Part shown: piece after piece, positions 9,101 to 18,146 of the stretch
Layout: every line of letters begins with the position of its first letter
Position numbering within the stretch: position 1 is the stretch's first letter
DNA from: Caulobacteraceae bacterium
GTDB taxonomy: Bacteria; Pseudomonadota; Alphaproteobacteria; Caulobacterales; Caulobacteraceae
Assembly (NCBI GenBank): GCA_947475415.1
Contig: CANJLH010000001.1
Coordinates: 124,001-188,000, forward strand
Length of the DNA stretch: 64,000 bases
Reading direction: 5' to 3'
Program-made: the position numbers and the translations under genes
The notes under the pieces: generated by a model
Databases searched by the model: none
The model's input: the letters and a program-made list of their open reading frames with translations, nothing else
Told to the model about the DNA's origin: nothing

Positions 9101-9409
9101 TCAGTCCGACGAAGGAAGCGCCTTGGCTTCCCGCAGTTGCAGCGGGCGGCCGTCGAGGGCGAGCGAACCGGTTCCGGGCTTCGAGGCCAGGACTTCCATG
9201 CCGCTTTCCTCATCGAAATAGCGCTTGCCCACCGCAACGCCGCCGGACATGTCGGCCGCGGCGGTCAGGCCCGCGGGCTTTTCAGCCGCCAGCGGCACCA
9301 TGGGGTGGCCGCCGCACTGAAGGTCGCCGGGGGTCTTGGGCGGCCGCACCACCACCGCTTCGGCGGTGCAGACGGCGCTCTTCCAGCGCGAACCGGGCTT
9401 CAGTTCCAT
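9101..9409 (-). CDS. Small protein of unknown function at head of catabolic operon
   Basis: A 102-aa protein without a name I can give. It begins MELKPGSRWKSAVC and has two cysteines within about 35 residues (AVCTAE and LQCGGHPMVPL), the second in a CGGHP motif, and no signal peptide or membrane segment. ATG 9409 was chosen because the sequence becomes family-like there; a longer frame to 9457 exists. It is the first gene of the leftward operon, 10 bases before the ligase. I have the impression that similar small CGGHP proteins accompany acyl-CoA ligases in actinobacteria and sphingomonads, but that needs a search. The cysteines and His could bind a metal, although that is inference. Confidence 0.6.
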   Translation of the reverse strand: MELKPGSRWKSAVCTAEAVVVRPPKTPGDLQCGGHPMVPLAAEKPAGLTAAADMSGGVAVGKRYFDEESGMEVLASKPGTGSLALDGRPLQLREAKALPSSD

Positions 9410-9514
9410 CGTTATCTCACTCCCTAAAGGGTCCGGCGGCGGCGCACCCCACCGCATTTGGCTTCGGCGCCGATAAACTCTGCGCGAACAGCGACGTCAA
9501 GCGTGGGGCGGCGC

Positions 9515-9559
9515 CTAAAAAAGCAAAAGGGACGTGTGGCTCACGCCGCACGTCCCTTT
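9515..9559 (-). terminator. Rho-independent terminator of the TonB receptor gene
   Basis: An 11-bp perfect inverted repeat (AAAGGGACGTG at 9526-9536 and its complement at 9549-9559) with a 12-base loop. Read leftward it is followed by TGCTTTTTT, giving the U-rich tail of an intrinsic terminator. It lies 20 bases after the stop of the receptor gene at 9579 and separates that transcript from the catabolic operon beginning at 9409. Confidence 0.85.
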
Positions 9560-9578
9560 AAGGTGAAGAGGAAGGATT

Positions 9579-12041
9579 TTACTTGAAGTTGTAGTTGGCC
9601 CTCACGCCCCAGAGCCGCGGCCGGCCGAGCGTCCGGAAGCCCGAGTCAAAGCTCGGCAGTGCGGCCGTGATCGTCGTCGGATAGCTGCCCAGAGTCGGGT
9701 GGAAGACGTGCTGGATGATGGTCTTGTTGGCCAAATTGTCCACGAAACCTTCGAGCGTCACGGTCTTCGCGGCGTTGCGCCACTGAACGCGTGCATTGTA
9801 GATGCCGTATTTCGGGATCACTTCCGACGGATCGTTGTCGATGCCCGAGAAGCTCTTGTCTTGCCAACGACCATCGCCCTGGAGGGTGATCGAACCGGCA
9901 TCACCCATCGGAATCGAGTAGCGCACGATGGCATTAAAGCTGACCTTGGGCGCCTGGGTCAGATTGTTGCCGTTGATGAACCGCCCGTCGATGGTGAACT
10001 TCGGATCGGTGACCATCTTGGTATCGAGCAGGCCGACGTTGGCGGCGATTTCCAGATTGTCGGTGACAGCCCAGGTCGCCTCGACTTCCGCGCCGTAGGT
10101 GCGCGGATCGCCAGCGTTGATGTAGAACACGAAGGATGCGCCGGTGACGGGGTCAGACGACCCGATCAACGCCTGCAGACCGTAGAACTTGTAATAGAAC
10201 AATGAGCTGTTCAGGCGCAGCTTCCGGTCGAAGAAGTAGCGCTTCATGCCCAGTTCGAACGAGTCCACCGTCTCGGCGGTCACTGGACCGCGTTGCCCAG
10301 TCGTACGCACCGGGTTGAAACCACCGCTCTTGAAGCCGTGCGAATACTGAAGGAAGTAGAGCTGGTCGTCGGCGGGCCGCCACTCGATAGCCGCACGGCC
10401 GGTGGCCGCTTCGGTCGAGATGCTCTGCGGCGCGGTGTCGCCGCAATAGCTGGCGAGGGCGAGGTTCGTCCTGTTCGCCGCCGTCTCACCCGGGCCCGAC
10501 CCGCAGACGGGGATCAGCGTCAATTGCATCTTCCGGGTGTCGTTGGTGTAGCGCAGGCCCACCGATGCGGTGAGCGTATCACTGACCGGCGCGTCAATCT
10601 GGCCGAAGATGGCGTAGGACTGGGTGGTGGTCCGGGCCAAAGTCTTGGTGTTGCGCACGTCGATACCGGGATTATCCACGGTATTGAAGCCGAGCTGATC
10701 AAGACGCAGATCGAATTCCGTTCCGGCGTAGGCTTGCTGGTGGCCACGGTAGAAGTAGATGCCGCCAACATACTTGACGCCGTTGTGCTCCCCATTCAGG
10801 CGGGTCTCATGTGACACCTGATCGGCGTTTGAACGCCAGAAGGTGTGCACATCGACCGGGCCCGAGCCATAGGGCCGGTTGTCGTAGTTATCGAAGTCGT
10901 AGCCGAACCGCTGATTGTACTTCTCGTACGCGGTGATCGACGTCAACGTCGCCTCGCCGACGCTACCGGTCAGCTTGGCGTAGGCGCCGCGGGCCTTGTA
11001 GTCAAAGGGAAGGGCGTAGTCGATGTAGGTCTTGGTCGAATCAAGTTTGGAAAGCTTGTATCCGGCGCGGTTGTAGCCCTGGTTCGAGCTGATGCAGGCG
11101 GCGGTGGCGAGGTCGCCCGCCGTACCCGGGACCGGGCGAATCAGGGCGCCGCTCGCGTCGCGGCCCGCACAGTAGGTCAGCGGAATCCCCGGTGTGGCAG
11201 GGTTGGGCGGGCCAAGCAGGTAGAGCGCGCCTTGCGAGGTCGAAAGACCGTCGTTCTTCGCGTAGTGGCCCTGGGCTTCCAGCATCCAGTCGTCGTTCAG
11301 GTCCCACTGGACGGTCAGGCGCGCCGACTTGGCGTTGGTCTTGGCCGAACGGCCGCCGGACGGGCCGATATTCTTCTGCCAGCCGTCATCGCGGTTCCAC
11401 TTTCCGGCCAGACGGGCGCGGACGCCTTCGCTCAGAGGTCCGCTGATCGCGCCTTCGAGAATGGTCTGGTTGTAGGCGCCGTACTGGGCGCTGGCGTAGC
11501 CTTCGACGCTCTCGGTGGGCTTCTTGGAAGCGAAGCTCACCACGCCCGCGGTGGCGTTGCGGCCGAACAGCGTGCCCTGCGGCCCGCGCAGCACTTCAAC
11601 GTGGCCCACGTCATAGGTCTGAGAGACGCCGATGCCCTGCGAGGCCTGGTAGATGTCGTCCAGATAGACCGCCACCGAGGCTTCGTTGATGTTGGAGAAG
11701 TCAACGAAGCTGATGCCGCGGATGGAGAAGAAGGGCGGTCCACCGCCGCCGCCAAGACCACCGGCCTTGAAATTGGGGATCAGATCCACGATGCGCGTGG
11801 CGTCCTGGATGTTCATCGCCTTCAGCTGCTCGCCCGAATAGGCGGACACGGCCAGCGGCACGTTCTGGATATTTTCCGACCGCTTCTGGGCGGTCACGAC
11901 CACTTCATCGATCAGCACGTTTTCGGCCGAGGCGCCGGTGGCGACGAACAGCGCCGGAATCGCCGTGGCCAGCAACAGGCCCTTGAGGCCCGCCCTGCGA
12001 CCGGTTGCAGCCGCGACCGCTAATGAACCTTGGATTGTCAT
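9579..12041 (-). CDS. TonB-dependent outer-membrane receptor
   Basis: An 820-aa receptor, normal length for the family. A signal peptide ends around TGASA|EN (about residue 39). The TonB box and plug start follow (IDEVVVTAQKRSENIQNVP), with plug motifs VEVLRGPQGTLFGRNATAG, then a long beta-barrel ending in an aromatic-rich strand (WGVRANYNFK). TonB receptors use TonB-ExbBD energy to import ligands such as siderophores, vitamins, sugars or hydrophobic compounds. It lacks an STN domain, so it is a transporter without the transcription-signalling module. Proximity to the catabolic operon suggests uptake of that pathway's substrate, though the terminator between them shows separate transcription. 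The start is ATG 12041; 273 bases separate it from the divergent PAP2 gene. Confidence 0.95.
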   Translation of the reverse strand: MTIQGSLAVAAATGRRAGLKGLLLATAIPALFVATGASAENVLIDEVVVTAQKRSENIQNVPLAVSAYSGEQLKAMNIQDATRIVDLIPNFKAGGLGGGGGPPFFSIRGISFVDFSNINEASVAVYLDDIYQASQGIGVSQTYDVGHVEVLRGPQGTLFGRNATAGVVSFASKKPTESVEGYASAQYGAYNQTILEGAISGPLSEGVRARLAGKWNRDDGWQKNIGPSGGRSAKTNAKSARLTVQWDLNDDWMLEAQGHYAKNDGLSTSQGALYLLGPPNPATPGIPLTYCAGRDASGALIRPVPGTAGDLATAACISSNQGYNRAGYKLSKLDSTKTYIDYALPFDYKARGAYAKLTGSVGEATLTSITAYEKYNQRFGYDFDNYDNRPYGSGPVDVHTFWRSNADQVSHETRLNGEHNGVKYVGGIYFYRGHQQAYAGTEFDLRLDQLGFNTVDNPGIDVRNTKTLARTTTQSYAIFGQIDAPVSDTLTASVGLRYTNDTRKMQLTLIPVCGSGPGETAANRTNLALASYCGDTAPQSISTEAATGRAAIEWRPADDQLYFLQYSHGFKSGGFNPVRTTGQRGPVTAETVDSFELGMKRYFFDRKLRLNSSLFYYKFYGLQALIGSSDPVTGASFVFYINAGDPRTYGAEVEATWAVTDNLEIAANVGLLDTKMVTDPKFTIDGRFINGNNLTQAPKVSFNAIVRYSIPMGDAGSITLQGDGRWQDKSFSGIDNDPSEVIPKYGIYNARVQWRNAAKTVTLEGFVDNLANKTIIQHVFHPTLGSYPTTITAALPSFDSGFRTLGRPRLWGVRANYNFK

Positions 12042-12314
12042 AACCTTCCCCTAATTCTCGGCGCGCTCGGCCCCGACCTCGTTGACGTCTATGCGACAAC
12101 CTCAATGTCTTAGAGGTCGCCGCCGACAAATTCGAACAGGCGTTTGATGGCCTGAAAGACTTAACTGTTCAATAGCGGCCGAGCTTGTCAAAGGCTGTGT
12201 GTGGCATTTTTGACGATATTATTACGGCGGCGACGCGGATAGGTTGGCCGCCGGCAGGCGGGGCGGCGACGCCTCCGGCACACCTCTGATCGAACCGGGG
12301 CGCAGGGATCGAAA

Positions 12315-12863
12315 GTGACACTGGGGACATTCTCCGGCCTGACGGCCACTATTGTTGCGATGTCCGTGACCTGGGCGTCGCCCGCCGCGGCGGGCGACGG
12401 ATGGCGAACCGCGGCCGACGCCGGAGTGGCGGGACTGGCTATTCTCGCCGCGGGCAAGACCACGGCCGAATCGGACCGGGCAGGAGCTGGCCAGCTCGCG
12501 CTTTCGCTTGGCGCGACTGCGGGTTCCGCCGCGGTCCTGAAGCGCGCCCTTCCCGAAATGCGGCCGAACGGCCGCAACGACCGATCCTTCCCGTCCGGCC
12601 ACACCGCCGTCGCGTTCGCGGCGGCCGGCTACCTGCACCAGAGATACGGCTGGGAATGGGGCGTTCCAGCCGCGGCCATCGCCACGATGGTCGGCGTGGC
12701 GCGGATCCGGTCCCACGATCACCACTGGTATGATGTGGTCGCAGGCGCGGCGCTGGGTGAGGCGACCGCCTTCCTGATTACCAAGCCCCGCGATGACGGG
12801 GTTGTCATCATGCCGTGGACGACGCGGTCGGGCGCGGGCGTCAGCCTGGCCGCGCGGTTCTGA
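12315..12863 (+). CDS. PAP2-family phosphatase, probably periplasmic
   Basis: A 182-aa acid-phosphatase/PAP2 protein with all three signature motifs: KRALPEMRP at residues 76-84, the nucleophile-region PSGH at 93-96, and R-x5-H-x3-D at R130, H136 and D140. An N-terminal hydrophobic stretch ending in ASPAAAG (about residue 27) looks like a signal peptide. The rest has few true membrane spans, so a soluble periplasmic or loosely associated enzyme is likely. Possible substrates are lipid phosphates such as undecaprenyl-PP or phosphatidic acid. The start is GTG 12315, with AGGGA upstream at suitable distance. The TagB-like gene follows after 10 bases, so the two may form an operon acting in envelope polymer or lipid metabolism. 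Confidence 0.85.
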   Translation: MTLGTFSGLTATIVAMSVTWASPAAAGDGWRTAADAGVAGLAILAAGKTTAESDRAGAGQLALSLGATAGSAAVLKRALPEMRPNGRNDRSFPSGHTAVAFAAAGYLHQRYGWEWGVPAAAIATMVGVARIRSHDHHWYDVVAGAALGEATAFLITKPRDDGVVIMPWTTRSGAGVSLAARF

Positions 12864-12873
12864 GGCCGCACGT

Positions 12874-14055
12874 ATGGATATGATGGTTCACCCGCGCCTG
12901 CGTCGCCGCGTCCCGCAAAGCGCCGAGCCGCCGATCAAGGTGTGCTTCCTTTATATCGCTCAGGCGCATCAAGTTCTCCACAGCCTCTCGGCGGCCGCCG
13001 ACCTGGCCTTGGGCGGGCCTGACGTCGCTGTCACGGTGGCGGCCACCAGCGCTACGGTGCTGGACTACGCGCGCCGACTCGCAGAGCGGCTGGGTCGGCC
13101 CCCCATTCAATGGCGGCTGTTGGGGCCTGGCTGGCTGCGCGGCGCGTCCGGTCCTGATGGCGTGCCGCCGAAGCTGCCGATGCTGGCCGCCAATGCGCGG
13201 TTCCTGAATGGCTTCGACGCGATCGTGGCCCCTGAACGAACCACGACAGCACTAAGGCGCATGGGTGTTTCCCACCCGAAGCTGGTCTACACCCAGCACG
13301 GCGCCGGTGATCGCGGCGGGGTGTTCGAGCCGCGTCTCGGGCGGTTTGATCTGGTGTTTTCCGCTGGCGCCAAGCAACGGGACCGGATGATCGCCGAGGG
13401 ACTGGTTACGCCCGCGCAGTGCGCCGTAATCGGCTACCCGAAATTCGATCTGGTTGACCGCCTTGACCAAACCGGCCCGAACCTGTTCGCCGTCAACCGG
13501 CCGATCGTCCTCTACAATCCGCATTTTACGTCGCGGGTCTCCTCCTGGCCGCAATGGGGCCAGAAGGTGCTGCAGGCGTTCGCGAATCAGGATCGCTACA
13601 ACCTGATCTTCGCCCCTCACTTGCGTCTGTTTCGGGGGCGCGCCGCGCAGGACGTCATCGAACTCACCCCATTCCTTGGTGTCCCTTCAATTCACCTGGA
13701 CCTCGGTACAACGCCGGCGGCGATCGAGATGACTTATACCCGTCTCGCTGACGTCTATTTGGGCGACGCAAGCAGCCAGATCTATGAATTCCTGCTCCGC
13801 CCTCGCCCCTGCGTGTTTCTCAACGCCAACTCCGCAAACTGGCGTGAGGATGAGAGCCACCGCCATTGGCGGTACGGTCCGGTTGTGGACGAAATTGGCG
13901 ACGTCGTCCGCAAGGTGGATGAGGCTGTGGCCACACACAGCCAGTACCTCGCCGCTCAGGAAGATGGCTTCTCTCTCACCTTTGACCTCGCAGGCCCAAC
14001 ATCCTCCAGCCGCGCCGCTAGCGCCATCCGCCAGGTTGCGTCCCAGGAGGCGTAG
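12874..14055 (+). CDS. TagB/CDP-glycerol glycerophosphotransferase-like protein
   Basis: A 393-aa cytosolic protein with two Rossmann-like halves. Segments such as PKLVYTQHGAGDRGGVF (residues about 140-155), CAVIGYPKFDLVDRL, VLYNPHF and FAPHLRLF, followed by ADVYLGDASSQIYEFLL, resemble the CDP-glycerol:poly(glycerophosphate) transferase and GT-B families, including the HG, P-H and D-x-SS-x-x-YE motif pattern. Gram-negative relatives are poorly characterised and may transfer phosphoglycerol or sugar phosphates to surface polymers. The ATG at 12874 was chosen although an open frame continues upstream inside the PAP2 gene. It is convergent with the next receptor gene, ending 8 bases from it. The family call is tentative. 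Confidence 0.6.
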   Translation: MDMMVHPRLRRRVPQSAEPPIKVCFLYIAQAHQVLHSLSAAADLALGGPDVAVTVAATSATVLDYARRLAERLGRPPIQWRLLGPGWLRGASGPDGVPPKLPMLAANARFLNGFDAIVAPERTTTALRRMGVSHPKLVYTQHGAGDRGGVFEPRLGRFDLVFSAGAKQRDRMIAEGLVTPAQCAVIGYPKFDLVDRLDQTGPNLFAVNRPIVLYNPHFTSRVSSWPQWGQKVLQAFANQDRYNLIFAPHLRLFRGRAAQDVIELTPFLGVPSIHLDLGTTPAAIEMTYTRLADVYLGDASSQIYEFLLRPRPCVFLNANSANWREDESHRHWRYGPVVDEIGDVVRKVDEAVATHSQYLAAQEDGFSLTFDLAGPTSSSRAASAIRQVASQEA

Positions 14056-14063
14056 TTAGAGGG

Positions 14064-16493
14064 TCAGAAGGCGCGCCGGGCCGTGAGCCTGATCGTCCGT
14101 GGACGCTGTGGCGTATGCTGAGCGCTGGATCGGTATGAGAATGGATTGCCGAACGCCAGGGTGTCGCCCTTGCGGTCCAGGGCGTTCTCAACGGCGAGAC
14201 CCAGGCTGTACCGGTCGTCGCGCAGAGCCAGGGAGAGTCTCAGGTCGCCGTAGTCGCCCATGGGCGGCGAACCGGACCCATCCAGAGTAAGGCGCGCCGG
14301 GCCGACCGAACTGTAGCTGGCGGCCAGATCGGTAACCCAATGCGAGCCGAGCGGCTGACTCCACTGGGCGCTGACGGCGTAGGTCATGGCCGGCATGCCG
14401 GGCAGACGGGTATCGGCCCGACCTGCAAATCCGGGCGCAAGATGGACAAGTTCCGGGTCCTGGCTGACCAGGTTCGCGGTCAGATGCAGCCCGCCAGCCC
14501 GATAGGCCGCCTCCAATTCCACGCCGCGGCTGCGGCCGTCACCGAGATTGGCGGTGTAGGGCAGGCCAGAGGGCAGGATGAGGTCTGCCTGGATATCCCG
14601 CCATATCGCATTGAATACCGCCGCCCGCAGCGCGATCCGACCGGACTGCGAACGCCACCGCGCGCCGGTCTCGTAACTCCACAGTTCGTCACCGGAATAG
14701 CGCCGGAGAGGCTGTGGCGCGCCGATAGCGGCGGCGAACACTTGACCGGGCGGGCCCGCCGTATTGAAGCCGCCGGCGCGATAGCCCTCTGCGGCCAGGC
14801 CGTACAAAGTCAGACGCGGCGCAAGGCGCCAGGCGACGCGCACCATCGGGGCGAAGCCACGGGTGTGGGTCTTGCCATCAAACCGCCGGAGCGGCCCCCC
14901 AAGCGAGACTGTTGAGGCGGTCGTGAGCTGCGAGTCGAACAGACGACCGCCCGCGGTCAGCGTCATGTGATCTGTAAGGTCGGCGGAGACCTCACCGAAC
15001 ACCGCGGCTTCCCAAATGAGATCGCGCCGCCGCTCGATGTAGCCCGCGCCGCTGAGTGTGGTGTTGAGTGTTCCGTCCAGTCGCTGTTCGCCCAGGGTGG
15101 CGAAGCCGCCGAAAAGCCCCTGCAGCCGGCCCCTAGTTGCCGTCAATCGGGCTTCAGCGACAAGGGCGCGGATTTCATTCTCATCTTCAAAGGCAAGTGG
15201 CCGTGCGCCTGGAAGGGTGAGGCTCGTTGGCGCCTGATCAGCCGCGTAGGTTGTCGCCACCGTGTGATTGAGCGCGCTGATGGTCGCCGTTGCTCGGCCC
15301 CATTGCGGGCTCCAATGCGCCGTGAAGGTGAGCGCCATGAAGTCATTGTCGTGGGGCTCGGCCGCGGTCGTCGCGCGGGCCAGCGGACCGGCGAGCGCTT
15401 GCGCATAGTGGGCGTCGCGGGTGTCGATCGTCTGGTCCACGAACGTCGCGTCGAGCGTCAGGGTTTCGGTGGGTAGCCAGGCGGCGGACAGGCGCACACC
15501 CTGGCGGCGCGTACGGTCGACATCGGTCAAATGGCGACCTTGATCGTCCAGGTAGCCGCCCGAGGATTCCCTCCAGGCAACCAGTCGAGCCGCGGCGAGG
15601 TCCGAAATAGGCGTGTTCGCGACGAGGACGCCCAGGCTTGAGCTGTCACCGTGGGCGGTGGCTGATCCGGTCACCTCCAGCGACCCGGAACGACCGGCCG
15701 GGTCGGGAGCATTGGGAACAACGTGCAGCACGCCGCCCACAGACCCGGCGCCGTAGAGTGACCCTTGCGGCCCACGCAGAACTTCGATGCGGGCGACGTC
15801 CAGGAACGGGAAATCCGGATCCGGCGCATTATAAGTCAGCCGCATTTCGCCGAGATAGATTCCGACGGTGGATTGGGCATGGCCTGTCAGAGGGCCATCG
15901 GAAAGGCCGCGCAAGAGGATCTTGTCGCGCCCCGGTCCCAGATTCGTGACGGTGACTCCCGCCGCCAACAGGGAAAGCTGGCTGACGTCAGCGACACCCG
16001 CGCGCGCCAGCTCCGCGCCGGAAACCGCGGTGAGTCCGGAGGCCGACGACGACAGCAGGGTCTCCCGCTTCTGGGCCGTAACCACAACGTCGGACAATTC
16101 GGTCGGCGCGGCGGCCACCGCCGGACGGGGCGGAGTCGGCGTCTGAGGCGTTCGATCCGTCTCATGTCCGCCAGGGCGCGGCCGCGCCGGCCGGATGACC
16201 AGCGTACGATTGTCGGGACGCAGCGCTTCGCATCCGGACCCCTTCAGCAGGCGACCAAGCGCGGCGTCCAGTGACATTTCACCCTTGAGGCCGGCGTGGC
16301 CAACGCACCGCGCCCCCGGGACGAAGCCGATGGAAACACCGGCCTGCTGCGCTAACGCGAGCAGGGCCTCCTGTTGCGCCTGTTCAGGGATCGAGAACGC
16401 AATTTTCCGCTCGCCGGCTTCCGCGGCGCAGCAGACCGAGACCGCCGCGGTGAACCCCAGCGCCGCCAGCCTTCGACAGTGAATCGATGTCAG
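14064..16493 (-). CDS. TonB-dependent receptor with STN signalling domain (non-ATG start)
   Basis: The first in-frame ATG is at 16277, but the frame stays open upstream and encodes an obvious signal peptide (CRRLAALGFTAAVSVCCAAEA) and the first half of a secretin/TonB short N-terminal domain (IAFSIPEQAQQEALLALAQQ and onward), which the ATG would cut in two. I therefore extend to CTG 16493, preceded by AGGA six bases upstream and overlapping the FecR stop; ATT 16484 is the alternative. This gives about 809 aa: signal peptide, STN (about 30-90), TonB box/plug (LSDVVVTAQKRETL, IEVLRGPQGSLYG) and a barrel ending in ...ARRAF. STN domains contact FecR across the periplasm, so ligand binding should activate the ECF sigma gene next door. 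Confidence 0.85.
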   Translation of the reverse strand: MTSIHCRRLAALGFTAAVSVCCAAEAGERKIAFSIPEQAQQEALLALAQQAGVSIGFVPGARCVGHAGLKGEMSLDAALGRLLKGSGCEALRPDNRTLVIRPARPRPGGHETDRTPQTPTPPRPAVAAAPTELSDVVVTAQKRETLLSSSASGLTAVSGAELARAGVADVSQLSLLAAGVTVTNLGPGRDKILLRGLSDGPLTGHAQSTVGIYLGEMRLTYNAPDPDFPFLDVARIEVLRGPQGSLYGAGSVGGVLHVVPNAPDPAGRSGSLEVTGSATAHGDSSSLGVLVANTPISDLAAARLVAWRESSGGYLDDQGRHLTDVDRTRRQGVRLSAAWLPTETLTLDATFVDQTIDTRDAHYAQALAGPLARATTAAEPHDNDFMALTFTAHWSPQWGRATATISALNHTVATTYAADQAPTSLTLPGARPLAFEDENEIRALVAEARLTATRGRLQGLFGGFATLGEQRLDGTLNTTLSGAGYIERRRDLIWEAAVFGEVSADLTDHMTLTAGGRLFDSQLTTASTVSLGGPLRRFDGKTHTRGFAPMVRVAWRLAPRLTLYGLAAEGYRAGGFNTAGPPGQVFAAAIGAPQPLRRYSGDELWSYETGARWRSQSGRIALRAAVFNAIWRDIQADLILPSGLPYTANLGDGRSRGVELEAAYRAGGLHLTANLVSQDPELVHLAPGFAGRADTRLPGMPAMTYAVSAQWSQPLGSHWVTDLAASYSSVGPARLTLDGSGSPPMGDYGDLRLSLALRDDRYSLGLAVENALDRKGDTLAFGNPFSYRSSAQHTPQRPRTIRLTARRAF

Positions 16494-17464
16494 CGGGCGT
16501 CCTGCCGCAGGCTCAGGCGCACGGCGCCGGCCTCATTGGAAACCCGCACCGGCAGGAACTCGGAAAGCCGTCTCACCATCACGTCCTCGCCCTCGAGGTT
16601 GAGCGCCGCGGTCACCCGCAGGTCGCGGGCGTCGGGCGCCACCATGATCGGCGTCTCGGCATAACGGTTCAAGACCCTTGCGACCTCAGACAGACGCTCA
16701 TTGCGGAAAATCAACCGTCCTTGGGTCCAGGCCAGGGCCGCCTCGGTGTCGGCGGCGGCGACCAGGTCGCCGGTTGCGCCCTCCCGATGCGACAGACCTT
16801 GGCCGGCGCGCAGTCGCGCGATCGGATTTGCCCCCGACACGCCGGCGGGCCGCACCTCGACGACGCCTCGACGGACCGTGACGCTCACGTCACCGTCCCG
16901 ACGCAGCACATTGAATTCGGTCCCCACCACCCGAATCTGACGATCACCTGCGCGAATGACGAACGGTCGACCGGCGTCCTTTGCGACATCAAAGACAGCC
17001 TCCGCATCGGCCATCTCAACGTCCCGTTCCCGCCGGCCCAGCCGCACCTTGATTTGGGAATCGCCGTTCAGCGTAACTTGGCTTCCATCGCTCAAGGCGA
17101 TGACCCGACGCTCCCCGCGCGCGGTCCGATAGGTTTCAGTGCTTGTGGTGTCCAGAGTGACGCCGAGCGCCACGGCGCCGACAAGGCAAGCCGCCGCCGC
17201 ACCCAGCCAGACGCGCCGCGACGCTGTGGCGCGAGGTCGAAACGCAACCACACTCGACAACGCCGGCCCGGCGTCGTCCAACGCCACCCAGAGCCCCTCG
17301 ACCGCTTCATAGGCGCGGCCATGTTCACCCGATTCGCCAAGCCATGTTTCGAACGCCAACCAGTCCTGTTCGCCCGCCGTGTCCGAGGATAGGCGCACGT
17401 GCCAGGCCGCCGCCTGTTCGAGCAGGGCATTCCACTTCAACGGATCATTAGGCGTGGCGGTCAT
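16490..17464 (-). CDS. FecR-family anti-sigma/sigma regulator
   Basis: A 324-aa inner-membrane regulator of cell-surface signalling. The cytosolic N-terminal part (about 1-75) has the DUF4880-like helical segment WLAFETWLGESGEHGRAYEA that binds the sigma factor. A single membrane segment follows (VWLGAAAACLVGAVALG, about 84-102). The periplasmic FecR domain (about 115-215) contains YRTARGERRVIALSDGSQV and VVGTEFNVLRRDGDV. A DUF4974-like C-terminal region (GRLIFRNERLSEVARVLNRY) would contact the receptor's STN domain. It lies between the ECF sigma gene (70 bases upstream) and the receptor gene, which begins inside its stop codon. This is the canonical sigma-FecR-receptor order. The ATG at 17464 has only a weak Shine-Dalgarno sequence. 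Confidence 0.93.
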   Translation of the reverse strand: MTATPNDPLKWNALLEQAAAWHVRLSSDTAGEQDWLAFETWLGESGEHGRAYEAVEGLWVALDDAGPALSSVVAFRPRATASRRVWLGAAAACLVGAVALGVTLDTTSTETYRTARGERRVIALSDGSQVTLNGDSQIKVRLGRRERDVEMADAEAVFDVAKDAGRPFVIRAGDRQIRVVGTEFNVLRRDGDVSVTVRRGVVEVRPAGVSGANPIARLRAGQGLSHREGATGDLVAAADTEAALAWTQGRLIFRNERLSEVARVLNRYAETPIMVAPDARDLRVTAALNLEGEDVMVRRLSEFLPVRVSNEAGAVRLSLRQDAR

Positions 17465-17534
17465 CGACGTTCAATCAGCTCCCACCTCACAGACGACACC
17501 GCGCGCCCGCTCCCGCAATTTGCGTACGAACTCA

Positions 17535-18098
17535 TCAGTCGACCTTCGCCAAAAGCGCTTTCAGCGCCGACATCAGATATTTTTCCACCGCACTGCGGGA
17601 GACCCCCAGCCGGTCTGCGACCTCCTTGTGGCTCAGCCCCTCGAATTTTTGCAGGCGAAAGGCGGTTGCGACCTGGGGCGGAAGGTTTTCTACGGCCGCC
17701 ACCAGCTTCGCCAGGCGTTGGCGCGAGGTGATCGCATCCTCGGCCGCCGGCTCATCGACCACCGGTTCACCGCCATCGATGACTGAGGTCTCTCGGCCCC
17801 AACGCTGCTCGCGATTGTCTTGGCGGCGTTGCTGCTTGATCCGATCCAGCATCACATTCGAGCCCATCCGGTAAAGATAGGCCTCCGGACTCTGCAGGTC
17901 GCCAGGCGGAGCGCTGGCTTGGATTTTCAGGTAAAGGTCCTGGACGATATCCTCCGCCGCGGACGGCGATCCCGTGCGCAAGGTGAAGAATCGCACGAGA
18001 TCGGTGCGCTTGCGCAGATAGGCTTCGATCAGCGGGCGCGGATCGGCCATGGCGGATGCGGTTCCCTGCACAAGATTCGAGCGCGTCTGATCCGTCAT
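17535..18098 (-). CDS. ECF-family RNA polymerase sigma factor (FecI-like)
   Basis: A 187-aa sigma factor. Region 2 includes LVRFFTLRTGSPSAAEDIVQ and the helix AYLYRMGSNVMLDRIKQQRR for core and -10 recognition. Region 4 is LSHKEVADRLGVSRSAVEKY, the -35-binding helix-turn-helix. It should transcribe the FecR and receptor genes, and perhaps the divergent biosynthetic cluster, when the receptor senses its ligand. I placed the start at ATG 18098 (MTDQTRS); ATG 18050 (MADPRPL) is nearly as good, and a GTG exists at 18119. The region between the genes, 18099-18217, is shared with the hemolysin-like gene and contains a perfect 15-base palindrome. Confidence in the family is high and in the exact start moderate. 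Confidence 0.93.
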   Translation of the reverse strand: MTDQTRSNLVQGTASAMADPRPLIEAYLRKRTDLVRFFTLRTGSPSAAEDIVQDLYLKIQASAPPGDLQSPEAYLYRMGSNVMLDRIKQQRRQDNREQRWGRETSVIDGGEPVVDEPAAEDAITSRQRLAKLVAAVENLPPQVATAFRLQKFEGLSHKEVADRLGVSRSAVEKYLMSALKALLAKVD

Positions 18099-18146
18099 TC
18101 GCCCGCCGAGCGCAATCACCCAAGCGGCCGAACGCCCGCAAAATAG

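Noticed and set aside
8392..9561. 389-codon plus-strand open frame
   Set aside because: Antisense to the ligase and small CGGHP gene; runs through the terminator hairpin and has no recognisable protein features.
10845..12023. 392-codon plus-strand open frame inside the TonB receptor gene
   Set aside because: Its translation is low-complexity Val/Gly/Arg without a domain, whereas the minus strand encodes a complete receptor plug and barrel.
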